The notes under the pieces were generated by a model. It was not told the DNA's origin and ran no database searches. It worked only from the letters and a program-made list of their open reading frames with translations. DNA of 64,000 bases from Sinotaia quadrata (lineage: Eukaryota; Mollusca; Gastropoda; Architaenioglossa; Viviparidae), in the NCBI GenBank assembly GCA_028829895.1, contig CM054178.1:86796058-86860057 (forward strand), given 5' to 3'. Positions 1 to 10,678 of the stretch are shown piece after piece. How positions within the stretch are numbered: position 1 is the first letter of the stretch; every line of letters starts with the position of its first letter. A program made the position numbers and the translations under genes.

Positions 1-248
1 TCTTTTTCCAGCATTGCCCTATTTTAAAAGGCAAGCCCATTTATTCATATAACTAAACATAAACAATTTATCATAAAAACAATAAAAAGTGGTCCTAAGA
101 TGGACAATATAAAAACCACCCAAAATTTTTTTTTTCTTTTTCCAGCATTGCCCTATGTTAAAAGGCAAGCCCATTTATTCATATAACTAAACATAAACAA
201 TTTATCATAAAAACAATAAAAGGTGGTCCTAAGATGGACAATATAAAA
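1..248. repeat. 134-bp tandem duplication
   Basis: Two near-identical units lie head to tail. Bases 1-114 match 135-248 with only a few differences, for example attttaaaa versus atgttaaaa near base 22. The units are joined by an A/T-rich linker that ends in a T-run. The first copy may continue left of the window. No coding potential was recognised in it. Confidence 0.85.
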
Positions 249-829
249 TATCACATTTAGTTAAAATTTTTAGCTGATGTACAAAAAGTTTGTCATAGCC
301 ATATTCTGGACACAGATGTTTTGAAACAATAAGCGGAATGTATGATATAATATTCTGGATACAAAAGGCTGTTTTTAAACAATATACATCTAGAATCAAT
401 TTTACATTTGAAATAAGTGTGAATGGACAATACAACTGTATATATGAAATATGCATTTCTACCTAAGAAAAGTATAAGAAAGAAAAAATTTTTAAAATAA
501 AAAGGCAAGCTAGGTTACGAGGTCAGCGCGCTTTCGCCCTCCTTTCGGATATCGACTTTCATTCCCGCAGTCACTCACACAGCCATGCGTGACCTCGAAC
601 CGGGGTTAGATTTGTTTACATTTTTCGAGGTTAGGGTGTGGGGGTCGTCACGCTTTCCGTTTTCCACTCATATTGACTTTCGTATAAAACCACCCAAATT
701 ATTCATTACTATTCGAATTTTATTTTTGTTACACTTTGACAAATAATTTCAATCTCTTTATTTTTTAAATCGAAATTGTTCAGATTTTATAATGTAAAAA
801 ATCAATACTTGACACTTTTCATTTTATTA
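249..829. other. AT-rich non-coding stretch with a GC-richer island
   Basis: No gene is recognised. Bases about 505-690 stand out as GC-richer, with several CpGs and the words gaggtcagcgcgc and gggtgtgggggtcgtcacgc. This could be a promoter remnant or part of a repeat; nothing in the flanks decides which. Confidence 0.3.
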
Positions 830-2060
830 ACAGTACAAAAACAGTCCGATCATATCCTGTTAAATGCAGAGTGAAAAATATATATTCTGTCAATTATGTA
901 GTTAGCTCTCTAATATATCTAGTTAATTAGTTTAATAAAATATTGGTATTGTTTTAAAATAATATACGTGATCATTTTGATCTTCTCTCTATTTGTGCAT
1001 GTTTCGATAGCAGCTTTACGTCACCATTAAATCTTGATTTGTTCATTTCGTCATCCGACGTTATCTGATCTAGAGCGCCCCAGTGGGACCCACAGGCTCA
1101 CACTTGTGTTCGAAGTGAGGGCGGGAGGGTCGCACCAAGTTTTGCAAATTAAAAGATGGCTTAGAAGAAGATATGCGGGTACTGTATAAGCCTACGGTTG
1201 GTGTTTAAAATATAAATTCATGTAACCACATCAAGATACAGCAACCCATATAATTATTACCGTATTATTTCTGATTAAATAATAGAAATTATCTCCAGGC
1301 AGAACTAACACGTATTTAAAAGTATACTAGTGCTTAGACGTATTAAATCTAAGAAAAAGAGTTATTCCCCTTTCTCCTAAAAACAAACGAAACAATAATT
1401 GTTAAAATCACAATACAATTTCTAAAATTTCTAACGTTTTCATTTTATTGCAATTTTCAAATATTTTATGAAAATGTTAGATTTTCGTGAGTCGGATCGA
1501 AGTAGTAAATTCTTTTGAAATCTTCTTCATTTTCTATCATTGTATTTACATGCAAAATTTATAAGGGAATTTCTTTAGACCCTAGATTTCGTTTGGTATG
1601 TTTCAGAGTAACTAAATAGTTTATAATATGACACTTTTATTCTCGTTTAAGTATTTTTTGTATGCCATTCTCAGTTAATGGCATAAAAAATCAAAATTAA
1701 ATAAATTTAACACAAGGAAAAGAAATTCATAAATTAAAAAAAAAAAAAAAGCAGAATAGAAATTGATTGTGCTGAGAGCTTAAATAAATGATTTAATGGT
1801 GAAAAGTGAAATTTTAGTGCTAAATATTTGCCTTGTGCTTACAAAGGTTTAATTAAATAAATTTAATATTGAAAAGATCACTTATCGACGAAAAGGCGGT
1901 TGAGCAACTGTGCGCCAAAATGGTGCGAACTTTTTCACCCCCTTCCGCCAGCCCTCCACCACGAACACATATGTGTGTGGGGACCTACTGGGCACTCCAG
2001 ATCGGATCGAAATGATCATCACAAGCTCCAGCGGTGACGTAAAACTGCTATCGATTCCCC
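830..2060 (+). repeat. Diverged interspersed repeat R2, copy a
   Basis: This stretch shares ordered blocks with 3940-4830. The shared words include cctgttaaatgcagagt, gtattggttttaaaataatatac, gcaaaatttataagg and the GC-rich block cacccccttccgcc. The order is the same in both, so this is a duplicated or transposed unit of about 0.9-1.2 kb, not chance similarity. No ORF of a known family was seen in it. Element class is unknown. Confidence 0.6.
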
Positions 2061-2299
2061 CCCCCCTCCTTTAGTGGAAAATAAACAGGGGAAAAAAAAC
2101 AAATTAAAAAAAACAACAACTGTACTTAGTGGTAAATATTTGTCTTATGTTTGTACATTTTAGCGATAATACATTTTTATCTATGTCATTAATATATGTG
2201 TGAAGTATGTTTTCTTATACATGTAATCAAAACATTAATTTTTCTCTTGGGGGTGGTGGTGGTGGTCTTCAATATATTAATAATTAAGCAATCCACCTG

Positions 2300-2412
2300 G
2301 TGTGGCCGGTTCTTCAGAGTATAAGAGGAGCAAAGTCCCTCAACCCAGATATAATATCTAACTTTAATCGACGAAGTTGCAGGCCTTACATTGAAACAAC
2401 ACTAGCGGAACA
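2300..2412 (+). repeat. SINE-like short repeat, copy 1
   Basis: The segment shares ggccgg/ggccag-ttct, an agtccct block and cgacgaagttg followed by gcaacat/caacact-tagc with 6091-6212. Two copies with the same block order suggest a short interspersed element. No clear tRNA A/B boxes were found, so the SINE label is only an inference. Confidence 0.4.
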
Positions 2413-2823
2413 CATCCAACAATTATAAGTAAAAATAAAAATGCGACGGTCTTTCTGCCTTTATTAAATGATATTATATATTAATAATAACGGGTATTCA
2501 TTGAAGGATCATACCAGAAGGCTCAATCTCGGGCCAGTCATACTATCTCATAGCGGTTTTACCGGTTCGATATATGATCGACTCGACATCAGACACCGAC
2601 TTCTGGTACAGAAATGAAGAAAAGAATGCAAAGAAACACCATCTAAAGAGAAAAATGTCATCCTGAAACGAATAAACTTAAACGGCCACCTCCACACATC
2701 ATGAAGCAACAACAAAAATTAGAACGATAACAAGAACTGACCTCTACCCGTTATCTGGAATGTGGCTATAATTAATTCTTGTACCCTTAATGTAAATGAT
2801 ACGAGCTGTGTAGGCCTATATTT

Positions 2824-2937
2824 ATACGAGCTATGTACATTTATTAGAAAAGAGCTACGTATGTTTATAATGTACATTTATATGAGCTATGTATATTTAT
2901 TAGAAAAGAGCTATGTATGTTTATAATGTACATTTAT
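2824..2937. repeat. 56-bp tandem duplication
   Basis: Two adjacent copies of a unit containing gagctatgta, catttattagaaaagagct and atgtttataatgtaca occur with a 56-bp period. They lie just left of a small inverted-repeat-bounded segment. Confidence 0.7.
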
Positions 2938-2938
2938 A

Positions 2939-3139
2939 TAGTGTTGGATGGGGCTCGGAGCTGTTATTAATAAATCTGTCATTTTTCTATTTTGCACTCT
3001 TCTTCGTTTTATATACAACACGTAATTAGTCAGAAGGTGAGGGTTTTTTTTTTTGGTTTTTTTTTTTGGGGGGTTGCCTAAGATTACCGAAAGCCCGGGG
3101 TGGTTGATAAATTACAATTGGAATCTCCATCCAACACTA
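2939..3139. mobile_element. Possible small element bounded by 13-bp inverted repeats
   Basis: TAGTGTTGGATGG at 2939-2951 is perfectly complementary to CCATCCAACACTA at 3127-3139. The interval between them is non-coding and carries a T/G-rich run and aataaat. The arrangement resembles a MITE or the edges of an LTR-like unit beginning TGTTGG and ending CCAACA. I found no clear target-site duplication. A second inverted repeat overlaps its right end: TAAATTACAATT at 3108-3119 against 3140-3151. Confidence 0.4.
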
Positions 3140-3292
3140 AATTGTAATTTACTTCTGATTTGTAATGAGTATATGATGCTCAAAATTTAAATAAATCAAA
3201 GCATGTCCCTCTTTTACAAAACTGTCGATTTATACTACTTGTTTTGTTTTAGGTCACACTAACCGCCAAGGATAACTATTCTCGAGTGAGAT

Positions 3293-3440
3293 GGGAGTTT
3301 AAATACGTCACATCGTGTTTAAAATAACAAGGGGAGTCTATATACGTCATATCGTGTTTATAATAACAAGGGGAGTTTAAATACGTCGTATCGTGTTTAA
3401 AATAACAAGGGGAGTCTATATACGTCATATCGAAGGACAA
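3293..3440. repeat. 39-bp minisatellite, about four copies
   Basis: The unit starts gggag at 3293, 3332, 3371 and 3410, an exact 39-bp period. Copies alternate between a tttaaatacg form (1 and 3) and a tctatatacg form (2 and 4), so a 78-bp dimer was probably duplicated. Each unit carries acgtc-atcgtgttta-aataacaag. Confidence 0.9.
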
Positions 3441-3605
3441 AAGTTATGTCGTACGTGGATATTGTGAATGGATGCTAATTTTACTACAATATTTGCGTTA
3501 TTAAGAAAAAAATAAATGCAGAAAGAAACGTTAGGGAAAGGAATATTCTAAATAAAAGCAGATTTAGTGTATGCATTTCTTTCTTTCTTTTTTTAAAATT
3601 TGGCA

Positions 3606-3712
3606 ATTAACCCTAATCATAACTTCCCTCTAAAAAGAACCCGAACATTTCTCTTAAAAACCCCAACCCTAACTATTCTTTTAAAAACCCTCACCATAAA
3701 CTTTTCCTTAAA
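3606..3712. repeat. C/A-rich imperfect repeat with telomere-like words
   Basis: The words ttaaccctaa and aaccctaact occur within a loose array of roughly 25-30 bp units, each ending in ctt(t)taaaaa. It looks like degenerate tandem sequence with CCCTAA character, not a true interstitial telomere. Confidence 0.4.
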
Positions 3713-3939
3713 AAATACAACAGTCGTTTATAGAGGTGTTGTGTCTTCCGTCTACGACAATCATGTACGGAGACACTCCCTTTTACTTTTGTGAACTTGG
3801 CCACACAAAGCATAATTACATTTTTTATTTCTTTAGAACAAATAATGCTTTTGAGAACTTCACATATGTACTACTTTAGAAAGAATCAATACTATCCGTT
3901 TTTCCTTTTAATTAACGACAACGGCTGCTAAAGTACACA

Positions 3940-4830
3940 AACAATTTTTAATCAGTCATACTGTCCTGTTAAATGCAGAGTTGAAAGGGAATTATATTGT
4001 CACTCTTGTGCTTAACTCTCTAATGCGCCAAGATACCTTTACATTTGCATAATTAATGTCCGGTATTGGTTTAAAATAATATACATCATTATTTTGGTTA
4101 TTCTAACTGCTTTGCAAATAATAATCATAATAATTAAGTATAAAAAAGAAACACTGTATAGGTCTACTGTTGGTATTATTGATAATATACCAAGGCAAAA
4201 TAAAAATCCTGTATATACATGAAGGCAGTAGCCTGCACATTGCCGTATTATCTATGATTAAACAAAACTCATGACCAAATCAAATAAATACTGGTTTGAA
4301 ATGATCCCTAGTACTCAGAAAGATTTCAGAGATTAAGAGAGTTATTTCCCTTGTTTTTAAAACGTAAATAATAAGTCTCAAAGAGGAACTTCCTTAGAAA
4401 TGAAGCTTTGTAAAGAGGACAAAAGTACGAATTTTAATCTTTAGTGAGGATCTTTAAAATCGTACTTTTCTCCAGATATCTTCATTTTCCATTATTATAT
4501 TTATATGCAAAATTTATAAGTACATTGCTTTTGCCCTTGATTTTGCTGGAATATTTTTCCACATCCAAAATGTACTGGTTTTAAGCGGCCTAGAAAAACA
4601 TCCTGTATTTTTGTCAAGCTGTCCTTAGTTGATGGCTTCGAAACTTAAACATAAGACGAAAAAAAGTATATATAAAAGACTTCAGCCCCCACACCCACAA
4701 ACTAGATGCGATCTGTTTCACCCCCTTCCGCCGGCCCTCCTGTCCTCTACCTCAGACGCACTGCGAGGCTGTGGGGCTCGAAGTAGTCTAGGACTGATAA
4801 CATCGTGCAGATGAAAGATCTATTACGGCT
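3940..4830 (+). repeat. Diverged interspersed repeat R2, copy b
   Basis: This is the partner of copy a at 830-2060, with matching ordered blocks: the cctgttaaatgcagagt word, the aaaataatatac word, gcaaaatttataag and the cacccccttccgcc block near 4720. A further fragment of the family, with ttttataagtacatttcttttgccc, is visible near 7620-7665. Confidence 0.6.
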
Positions 4831-4904
4831 TCTGGGGTGATGAGAGCGTAACACAGTATCAAACGAGTATTTATTTTTTAAGGGCTTCGGTAATTAGTAA
4901 TGTC

Positions 4905-6065
4905 AACATATATATTTTTATGTTCATTAATTCGACTACGTTGTACATTATGTTATACTTATGAATTTTGATTGACGCCATATTTCTTATGCTGCTTGTG
5001 CATTGGGCTAACGAAATTGTTGCAGGATTTGTAAATTGAGAATGTTTGTAAGAAAGGAGTATGGAGATAAAGCCTGAAATTTACTTTTGTCACATCGTAC
5101 TACGTTAGTTAGTGGCTACTTTGTTCTACTAGATTACGTTGTTGTCAACTTATCAGTAAAATGTGTTGCTGTAAGTTGATTCCGTTCAAGTACCAATACG
5201 GCAGAAATTTTGCCTTGAGTTTGGTCTCGAGAATTCATGAAGATTATTTTGAATGTCCCTAATGGTGTGTTGAGTAAACGCACATAAAAAAATCAAGAAC
5301 ATTCCTCCTGATGTGCTTGACAGTGCATGTGAAATTAAGGATGATTCTCTTTGGCATGTTTGGAGAGTGCATCAAAGATTCTGGGATAGTTGTGTAATGT
5401 GCCTCTAGAAGGGACATTTGGGACTTTGCCTAAATATGAAAGGCAGTAACTTGTTTCAAACCACATGACTGTGAAACACATGCCAGCAATAGCTGCTATC
5501 TTTGAACAGATTATGTAAATTATTTCTCTGAAACTCTACTCTCATTTCTGTGATCATATCCATGAATTTGATTATGTATGTATGAATAATTGACTGCTTA
5601 TGTCTGTGCCAGGATAAACTGAACAATTGTCCAGCATTAATTGAACATTGTTATGAAGTGATATAAATGTCAATGAACTTTTGATTATATTCTTGTTGTA
5701 TATTTGATTGTTGATTTCATAAATTTGTTAAATTTTTGACCTTCTTATACATATTGATAACCTTATGTTGATGAAGAAAGTGGGCAGATGGTGGGGGTAG
5801 CTAAATATAGATTAAAAGATGGATTTATCTTCTCCTTTGGTAAAACGTTTTCAACCTATGGAAATATTGTGTGACGGTAAATGTTTATCTTTAATGTTGT
5901 GGGAGAGAGAAAACTTTTACAATGCCAAAGTGAGACAGATGAGTGGATGTTTCCTGGAAAATTATTAATAACCTAAATTAAGAATCTCATCACTTTGTAA
6001 TTAGTTATGAGTGATTAAATAATAATATTAATTATAACCATTAACTAGGTGGCGTAGGCATCACA
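4905..6065 (+). mobile_element. LTR-like repeat, copy 1 (5'-truncated)
   Basis: This stretch matches the interior and 3' half of the copies at 35977-37260 (+), 45841-47458 (-) and 52053-53296 (-). Shared blocks include cttatcagta-tgttgctgtaagttgattcc, the tctcgagaattcatgaa word, cattcctcctgatgtgcttga, and the terminal taaccattaactaggtggc followed by tcaca. The element starts TGTGG and ends CA in fuller copies and holds an AATAAA-type signal, which fits a retrotransposon LTR. No internal gag/pol coding was seen here. The first few hundred bases of the unit are missing. Confidence 0.6.
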
Positions 6066-6090
6066 CTAATATATGAAAGATGTCTTATGT

Positions 6091-6212
6091 TCAGGCCAGT
6101 TCTCCCAAATATAGGAAAGGGAACAAGTCCCTGAAGTTTACCCCTAGGAGCCCTCTCTGATATGTCAACTTGACGAAGTTGTATGCCTCACGGTGAAGCA
6201 ACATTAGCTTAA
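6091..6212 (+). repeat. SINE-like short repeat, copy 2
   Basis: This is the partner of 2300-2412, sharing ggccagttct, aagtccctga, gacgaagttgtatgcc and gaagcaacattagc. It sits directly after the 3' end of the LTR-like copy. Confidence 0.4.
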
Positions 6213-8640
6213 TTATTTTTGTATTTGGTGTGAAATAAAGCACATTGTAAAACTTTATATATATAGTTTTTAATAAAATAAAATAAATGAACGAAATTAA
6301 GATATATATTATTTGTGTCACTAATTCAAAGGTACTAAGTAAAATCAACGTAAAATTGAATTAAATCTGTTCAAATGAGTTTTGTATTAACATATTATAT
6401 GCAATTTAAAGTCTGCATTTATACACTCATATCTGGCATGAGCATAAATATACTGTTAAGTATCTGTCTGCTACATCACTAATTTTATTCATTCACTCTG
6501 TATTTTATTTTTAATTTCTATCACCTGTGACTTAATTAGTTTTGATGAAATCCAATATGACTATATCAAATTTTGCAACTATTTTATATTATAATATAAC
6601 CCTCGTACATAAAAGCATATATACACATACATATATACACGTATAATTACCTATACACAGTTCATCCCCATATCCTTAATTTCTCAGAAAAAAGCACAAT
6701 ACTATTTAAAGAGGATATCAAATGTTTTAGGAATAGAGTGAAACACCACTCCCTCTGTATATACTAAAATTCATAATTCCAGTATGGTTTTTTCTTCAAT
6801 TGTCTTCATTCCCTGCATAACTGACCTTGACAAAATTATTTTTTTCTCTCAGGAAGAAAATAGCAAAGGTTGTTAGATCATACAGAATCATATGTTTTAA
6901 CTAAGTAAACACGTATGTAAGTATAAAGAGATAAGTACTTTGATCAATTTCTTCTTTCTCGGACTGTAGTATAAATACCAGGGTGCACTCTAAAATTGGC
7001 ACTGCATAATTTTTACAAAAAGTCCCAACAGTTTTCTGGTGTTGATCGGAGAAAGGGCTAACCAGGTATGTCTGGATTATTGGATAGTTATAATATAAGA
7101 TCTTTGGAATGAAACACTTGTTGTTTAATTATCTGTATAAATATTATCTTACTTCATTGTTAAAAAATGTTTCAATTCAGTGATTGTAATTTTTATATTT
7201 TTGTTTGCTAATAAGATGATTGTTAATTAAACCCTATAACATTAAGCCTGCTGATCTAAAGGAGGCAATTGTATATCCTTATTTAATATTGTAAATTAAC
7301 TGTTCAAGATATAGTAATGTTATGAGTAAGACAGCAATAGAAAAGATTAAATTAATGTTGTTGACACAATGCATTTATCTATTCTCCACTGACTCAAGTC
7401 AGTTTTCAGGAACTACATGTTGGAATCACGTGTTCAACTAAGTTTCTTGTTTTTGGAACTACAAGGGCTAGCACCAAGCTGTCAAGCTGTGGGTGGAGCC
7501 ATGTTTCAAGTCTTCTGGTGACAATTGTGTGTTGCCATTTCCTATTACTGTCAGTACTGTGCTAGTTTAACGATAGTTTATACCTTCCTTTCCTGAAAGC
7601 TTCCTTATTTCATAAGATTATATTAGTATGCGAATTTTATAAGTACATTTCTTTTGCCCCTTGACGAAACACACACACACGAAATATGTTGGCTGCACCC
7701 TTCTCTGTGCTTAGAGGTGCAGGATAGTGTCCTTTGCATACTTAAATCTGACTTGTCCTTTATTTGTTTGTTTCCTGGTGTAGTTATAGTGTCAACAGCT
7801 TGGTAATAATTTTTTTTTTTTAAATTTTTTTAAAATAAATAATAAAAAGTTCCCTTACCTTTTGGTTGACCTTGCATGATGATCAGTGTCTAACTCGATT
7901 TTCTCACAATGATCAACAAGTAAGACCTTACACCCCCAAAATAAGTCCAAGTGATTTGGGGGGTGTTTCGGCAGTATTTTGGATAAATATCCTGGGTGCC
8001 GCCTCATCAGAGGTCTCACCCATATGAGCGTCAAGCAAGCAACTACCAAGTACTGTTACTCAATGGCTACAGTACCCAAGATAAAAGCTTACAAATGTAG
8101 AAAAGCAGATCTCCTCCTTAAGTGAAATAAAAATCAGAGAACTGTCAAGTCTATTGTTGATTAGATACAAACATACTATTTTTTTTTCTGCATAATTTTC
8201 AGTCCTCAGATATTTTCTGTAGGAAAATTATTTCCTCAAGTTGAATATTTAAAGTAATTTTGTTGTTGTTGGAAATTTCAAGTGAAAGTACTTGTTGAAT
8301 ATACATGAATTATATATAAATTTTAATTATAGCACTTGTTGCCAAGTCATGGTACAAAAAGAGCCAGCTCCTAGCAAATAAGAGTGGAGATATAGTGTGA
8401 AGATGTATAATTATTTACAATAAATTAGAACTAGCACAGGATTCCAATGCACATTTTTAAACAAAATTCCTTTGAAATGTCCAATGAATAAATAAAGTTG
8501 ACACATTCAGCTTGAAGGTCAAGGATGATTTAGTGTTATACACAGATAGAGCTGGAAAACTATATACTTGTGGATTTGTTCGTATCTTGATGTCATGTGT
8601 GACCTTGTTAAAATAATGCATTTTATGTATTGTAAAAGAA
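6213..8640. other. AT-rich stretch with no recognised gene
   Basis: Nothing here matches a known protein family. There is a short (AC)n run near 7672-7679 and a fragment of repeat R2 before it. A 64-codon minus-strand frame at 7855-8049 begins just upstream of a T-rich stretch and shows no known motif, so it was not called. Confidence 0.4.
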
Positions 8641-9075
8641 ACTTAGTTAAGTTTTATGGATGATGAGTGTCTTTTTGCCATTATGAAAATACACTTTACA
8701 AGGAGTCAGTTAAGCCTTATGAATTGTGTGGTATCTTTTTGCCATTATGAAAACATACTTTATAAGGACAGTAATTAAGTCTTATGAATGATGTGGTCCA
8801 TTAAGGAAATATTCTCTTTCAAAGACAATCAGTTAATTGTTATGAATGGTGTGGTATCTTTTTTCCATTATAAAAATATACTTTGTAAGGACAGTCAGGT
8901 AAGACTTATAAATGGTGTGGTATGTTTTTGCCATTATAAAAATATACTTTGTAAGGACAGTCAGGTAAGACTTATAAATGGTGTGGTATGCTTTTGCCAT
9001 TATAAAAATATACTTTATAAGGTAGTCAGTTAAGTTTTATCAATTTATAAATGGTGCGGTACCTTTTGGCCATTA
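8641..9075. repeat. 66-bp satellite array, about seven copies
   Basis: Each unit contains (t)taag-cttat(g/a)aatg-tgtggta, a ttttgccattat block and atactttgtaagga(cagtcag). The last full units are nearly identical with an exact 66-bp period: ggacagtcagg recurs at 8889 and 8955. Outer units are diverged or truncated. The 81-codon plus frame at 8788-9033 is an artefact of this array. Confidence 0.85.
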
Positions 9076-10478
9076 GGACTAACAGGTCTTATTGTAAAAA
9101 TGATCATGCATGTCCTCACTAAATTTTAAAACTTATAATTTTAAAATGCTAAAATATCCAGAGTAGAACCAGTTTATTTCATTAAGTGAAGTTGCTTTGA
9201 TACATACTTATCACACCGACAAACTGTTTTGCATTTAATCCCACACTACCCTAAAAGTTAGTCACTTTCGGTCTGTTTGCCACCACAGCTTTTGTCTGTC
9301 AACTGCTACCATTCTGATGTCTGCTATCTGTTCAAGGAAAAAGGCATCACCTTTATAATCTTAACAGTTGATATATCTTTTTAAAAATATGTTTTAACCA
9401 GCCCCAAAATCTAGTCATTGGCTCGAGAATAATTTTTCAATAATTCAATGCAACAAACTGTCGACGTTTCCTTTCCAGGGATTAAAATAAGCACTTTTAA
9501 TTTATAAAATTAGTTTCTTTATTTTATACTGAAGACGTTACTACCTTGAGTATGTGAAGTCATGTACAGCCTCAGACAAGGTATGTTGGTTCAGCAGCGG
9601 TACGTGCGCGGGGAAGAGTAAGGAAATTGTTTCCGGGTCCCTTATTCAGTTATTGTTAAGTACAGAAAATACCTGTCTTTCTATATTAATTATTATAAAT
9701 ATATCTAATTCTCTAAATCATTTCGGTATAAGACATGTGCTTGGTAAATTCCCCGAAATGCTAAAATGCTTTCTTTAGACACGGCAAAACTGAAAGAAGC
9801 TTCATGCACTATATTATTAAAATATTAGTATTATCTTTCAAGTAATGAAGTATACACTGGTATTGGTAAATTATATATAAAGTTCAAGTTCGTTGTACGA
9901 GTTTTTTTATATAAATAATTTGGTTATTAAAGTTTTCGATAATCAAATTATGTTTTCTGTTAAAGAAACATAAATGTGAAATGCAAATGACATCACTGAT
10001 CCAGATTCAATAACTATACAGATAAATTGCTACCACTAGTTACCAACTAATACCAGTCACCGCTCATTTGCATTTTACAGATTAGCACTCTCCTCTTTTC
10101 CGTCCCCATGTTTCCCATATTTCTTTTCACTCCGTTCCAAAGTGAACAGTTATTATTGCATTAATTATCAAAGTATCTTGCTTACTGAGTATACATTAAA
10201 AAACTAACCGAAATTACCTCCGGTCGAGTCTTATCTTTGAAATTGGTACATGGAGACTGTACAAGAGAACATTTAGCAACGAATACTCCCTAATGCAAAT
10301 AAATATTTTTTCTCGGTATCCTGTGCTCTTATGTGGAATAAAAAACTAAATTTAATAAATGGTTTAAGAAATAATTTACATATTTTAAAATAGTCACTAT
10401 TTCAAAAGTATATGCGCAATTATATTTAAAAACATTAACCAGTAAGAATTACTTCTCCCTTAGCGTTGAGTTTAATAT
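9076..10478. other. Non-coding region upstream of the selenophosphate synthetase gene
   Basis: No exon was recognised. The stretch is AT-rich, with a slightly GC-richer patch around 9560-9640 that holds no known motif. The sequence near 10470-10526 may be the gene's own 5' end. Confidence 0.35.
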
Positions 10479-10479
10479 C

Positions 10480-10526
10480 GTTTTTCAGAGCGTTCTCGCA
10501 CTTATAAGGGAGGTCGCCATTTCCAG
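10480..10526 (+). promoter_or_regulatory. Possible 5'UTR exon and promoter of the SPS gene
   Basis: A short CpG-containing patch (cgttctcgca, cttataagg, ggtcgccat) ends in a good donor, TTCCAG|GTACG, at 10526/10527. An acceptor, TTTTTGTCAG, lies at 10644, 35 bases before the start codon at 10679. This fits a non-coding first exon spliced to the first coding exon. No transcript supports it, and the initiation site is not defined. Confidence 0.35.
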
Positions 10527-10678
10527 GTACGAAGGGAAATAGTTATCGTTTTAATTTTATAATTTTCTACTATATAAGTTTTCTAAATAAGACTAAAACA
10601 CGATGCATTAGATCAAACTAATATTATATATTTATTTTTGTCAGGAGATTTCTTCAAAAACACAAGAAGAGACGCAAT

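Noticed and set aside
3606..3712. True interstitial telomere
   Set aside because: Only isolated CCCTAA words in a degenerate 25-30 bp array; no uninterrupted hexamer run.
7855..8049. 64-codon minus-strand frame with a methionine start
   Set aside because: No recognised motif, no splice partners and no neighbours of the same kind; length is within chance for this DNA.
8788..9033. 81-codon plus frame with internal repeats
   Set aside because: The repeats simply reflect the 66-bp satellite (22 codons per unit); no evidence of expression or selection.
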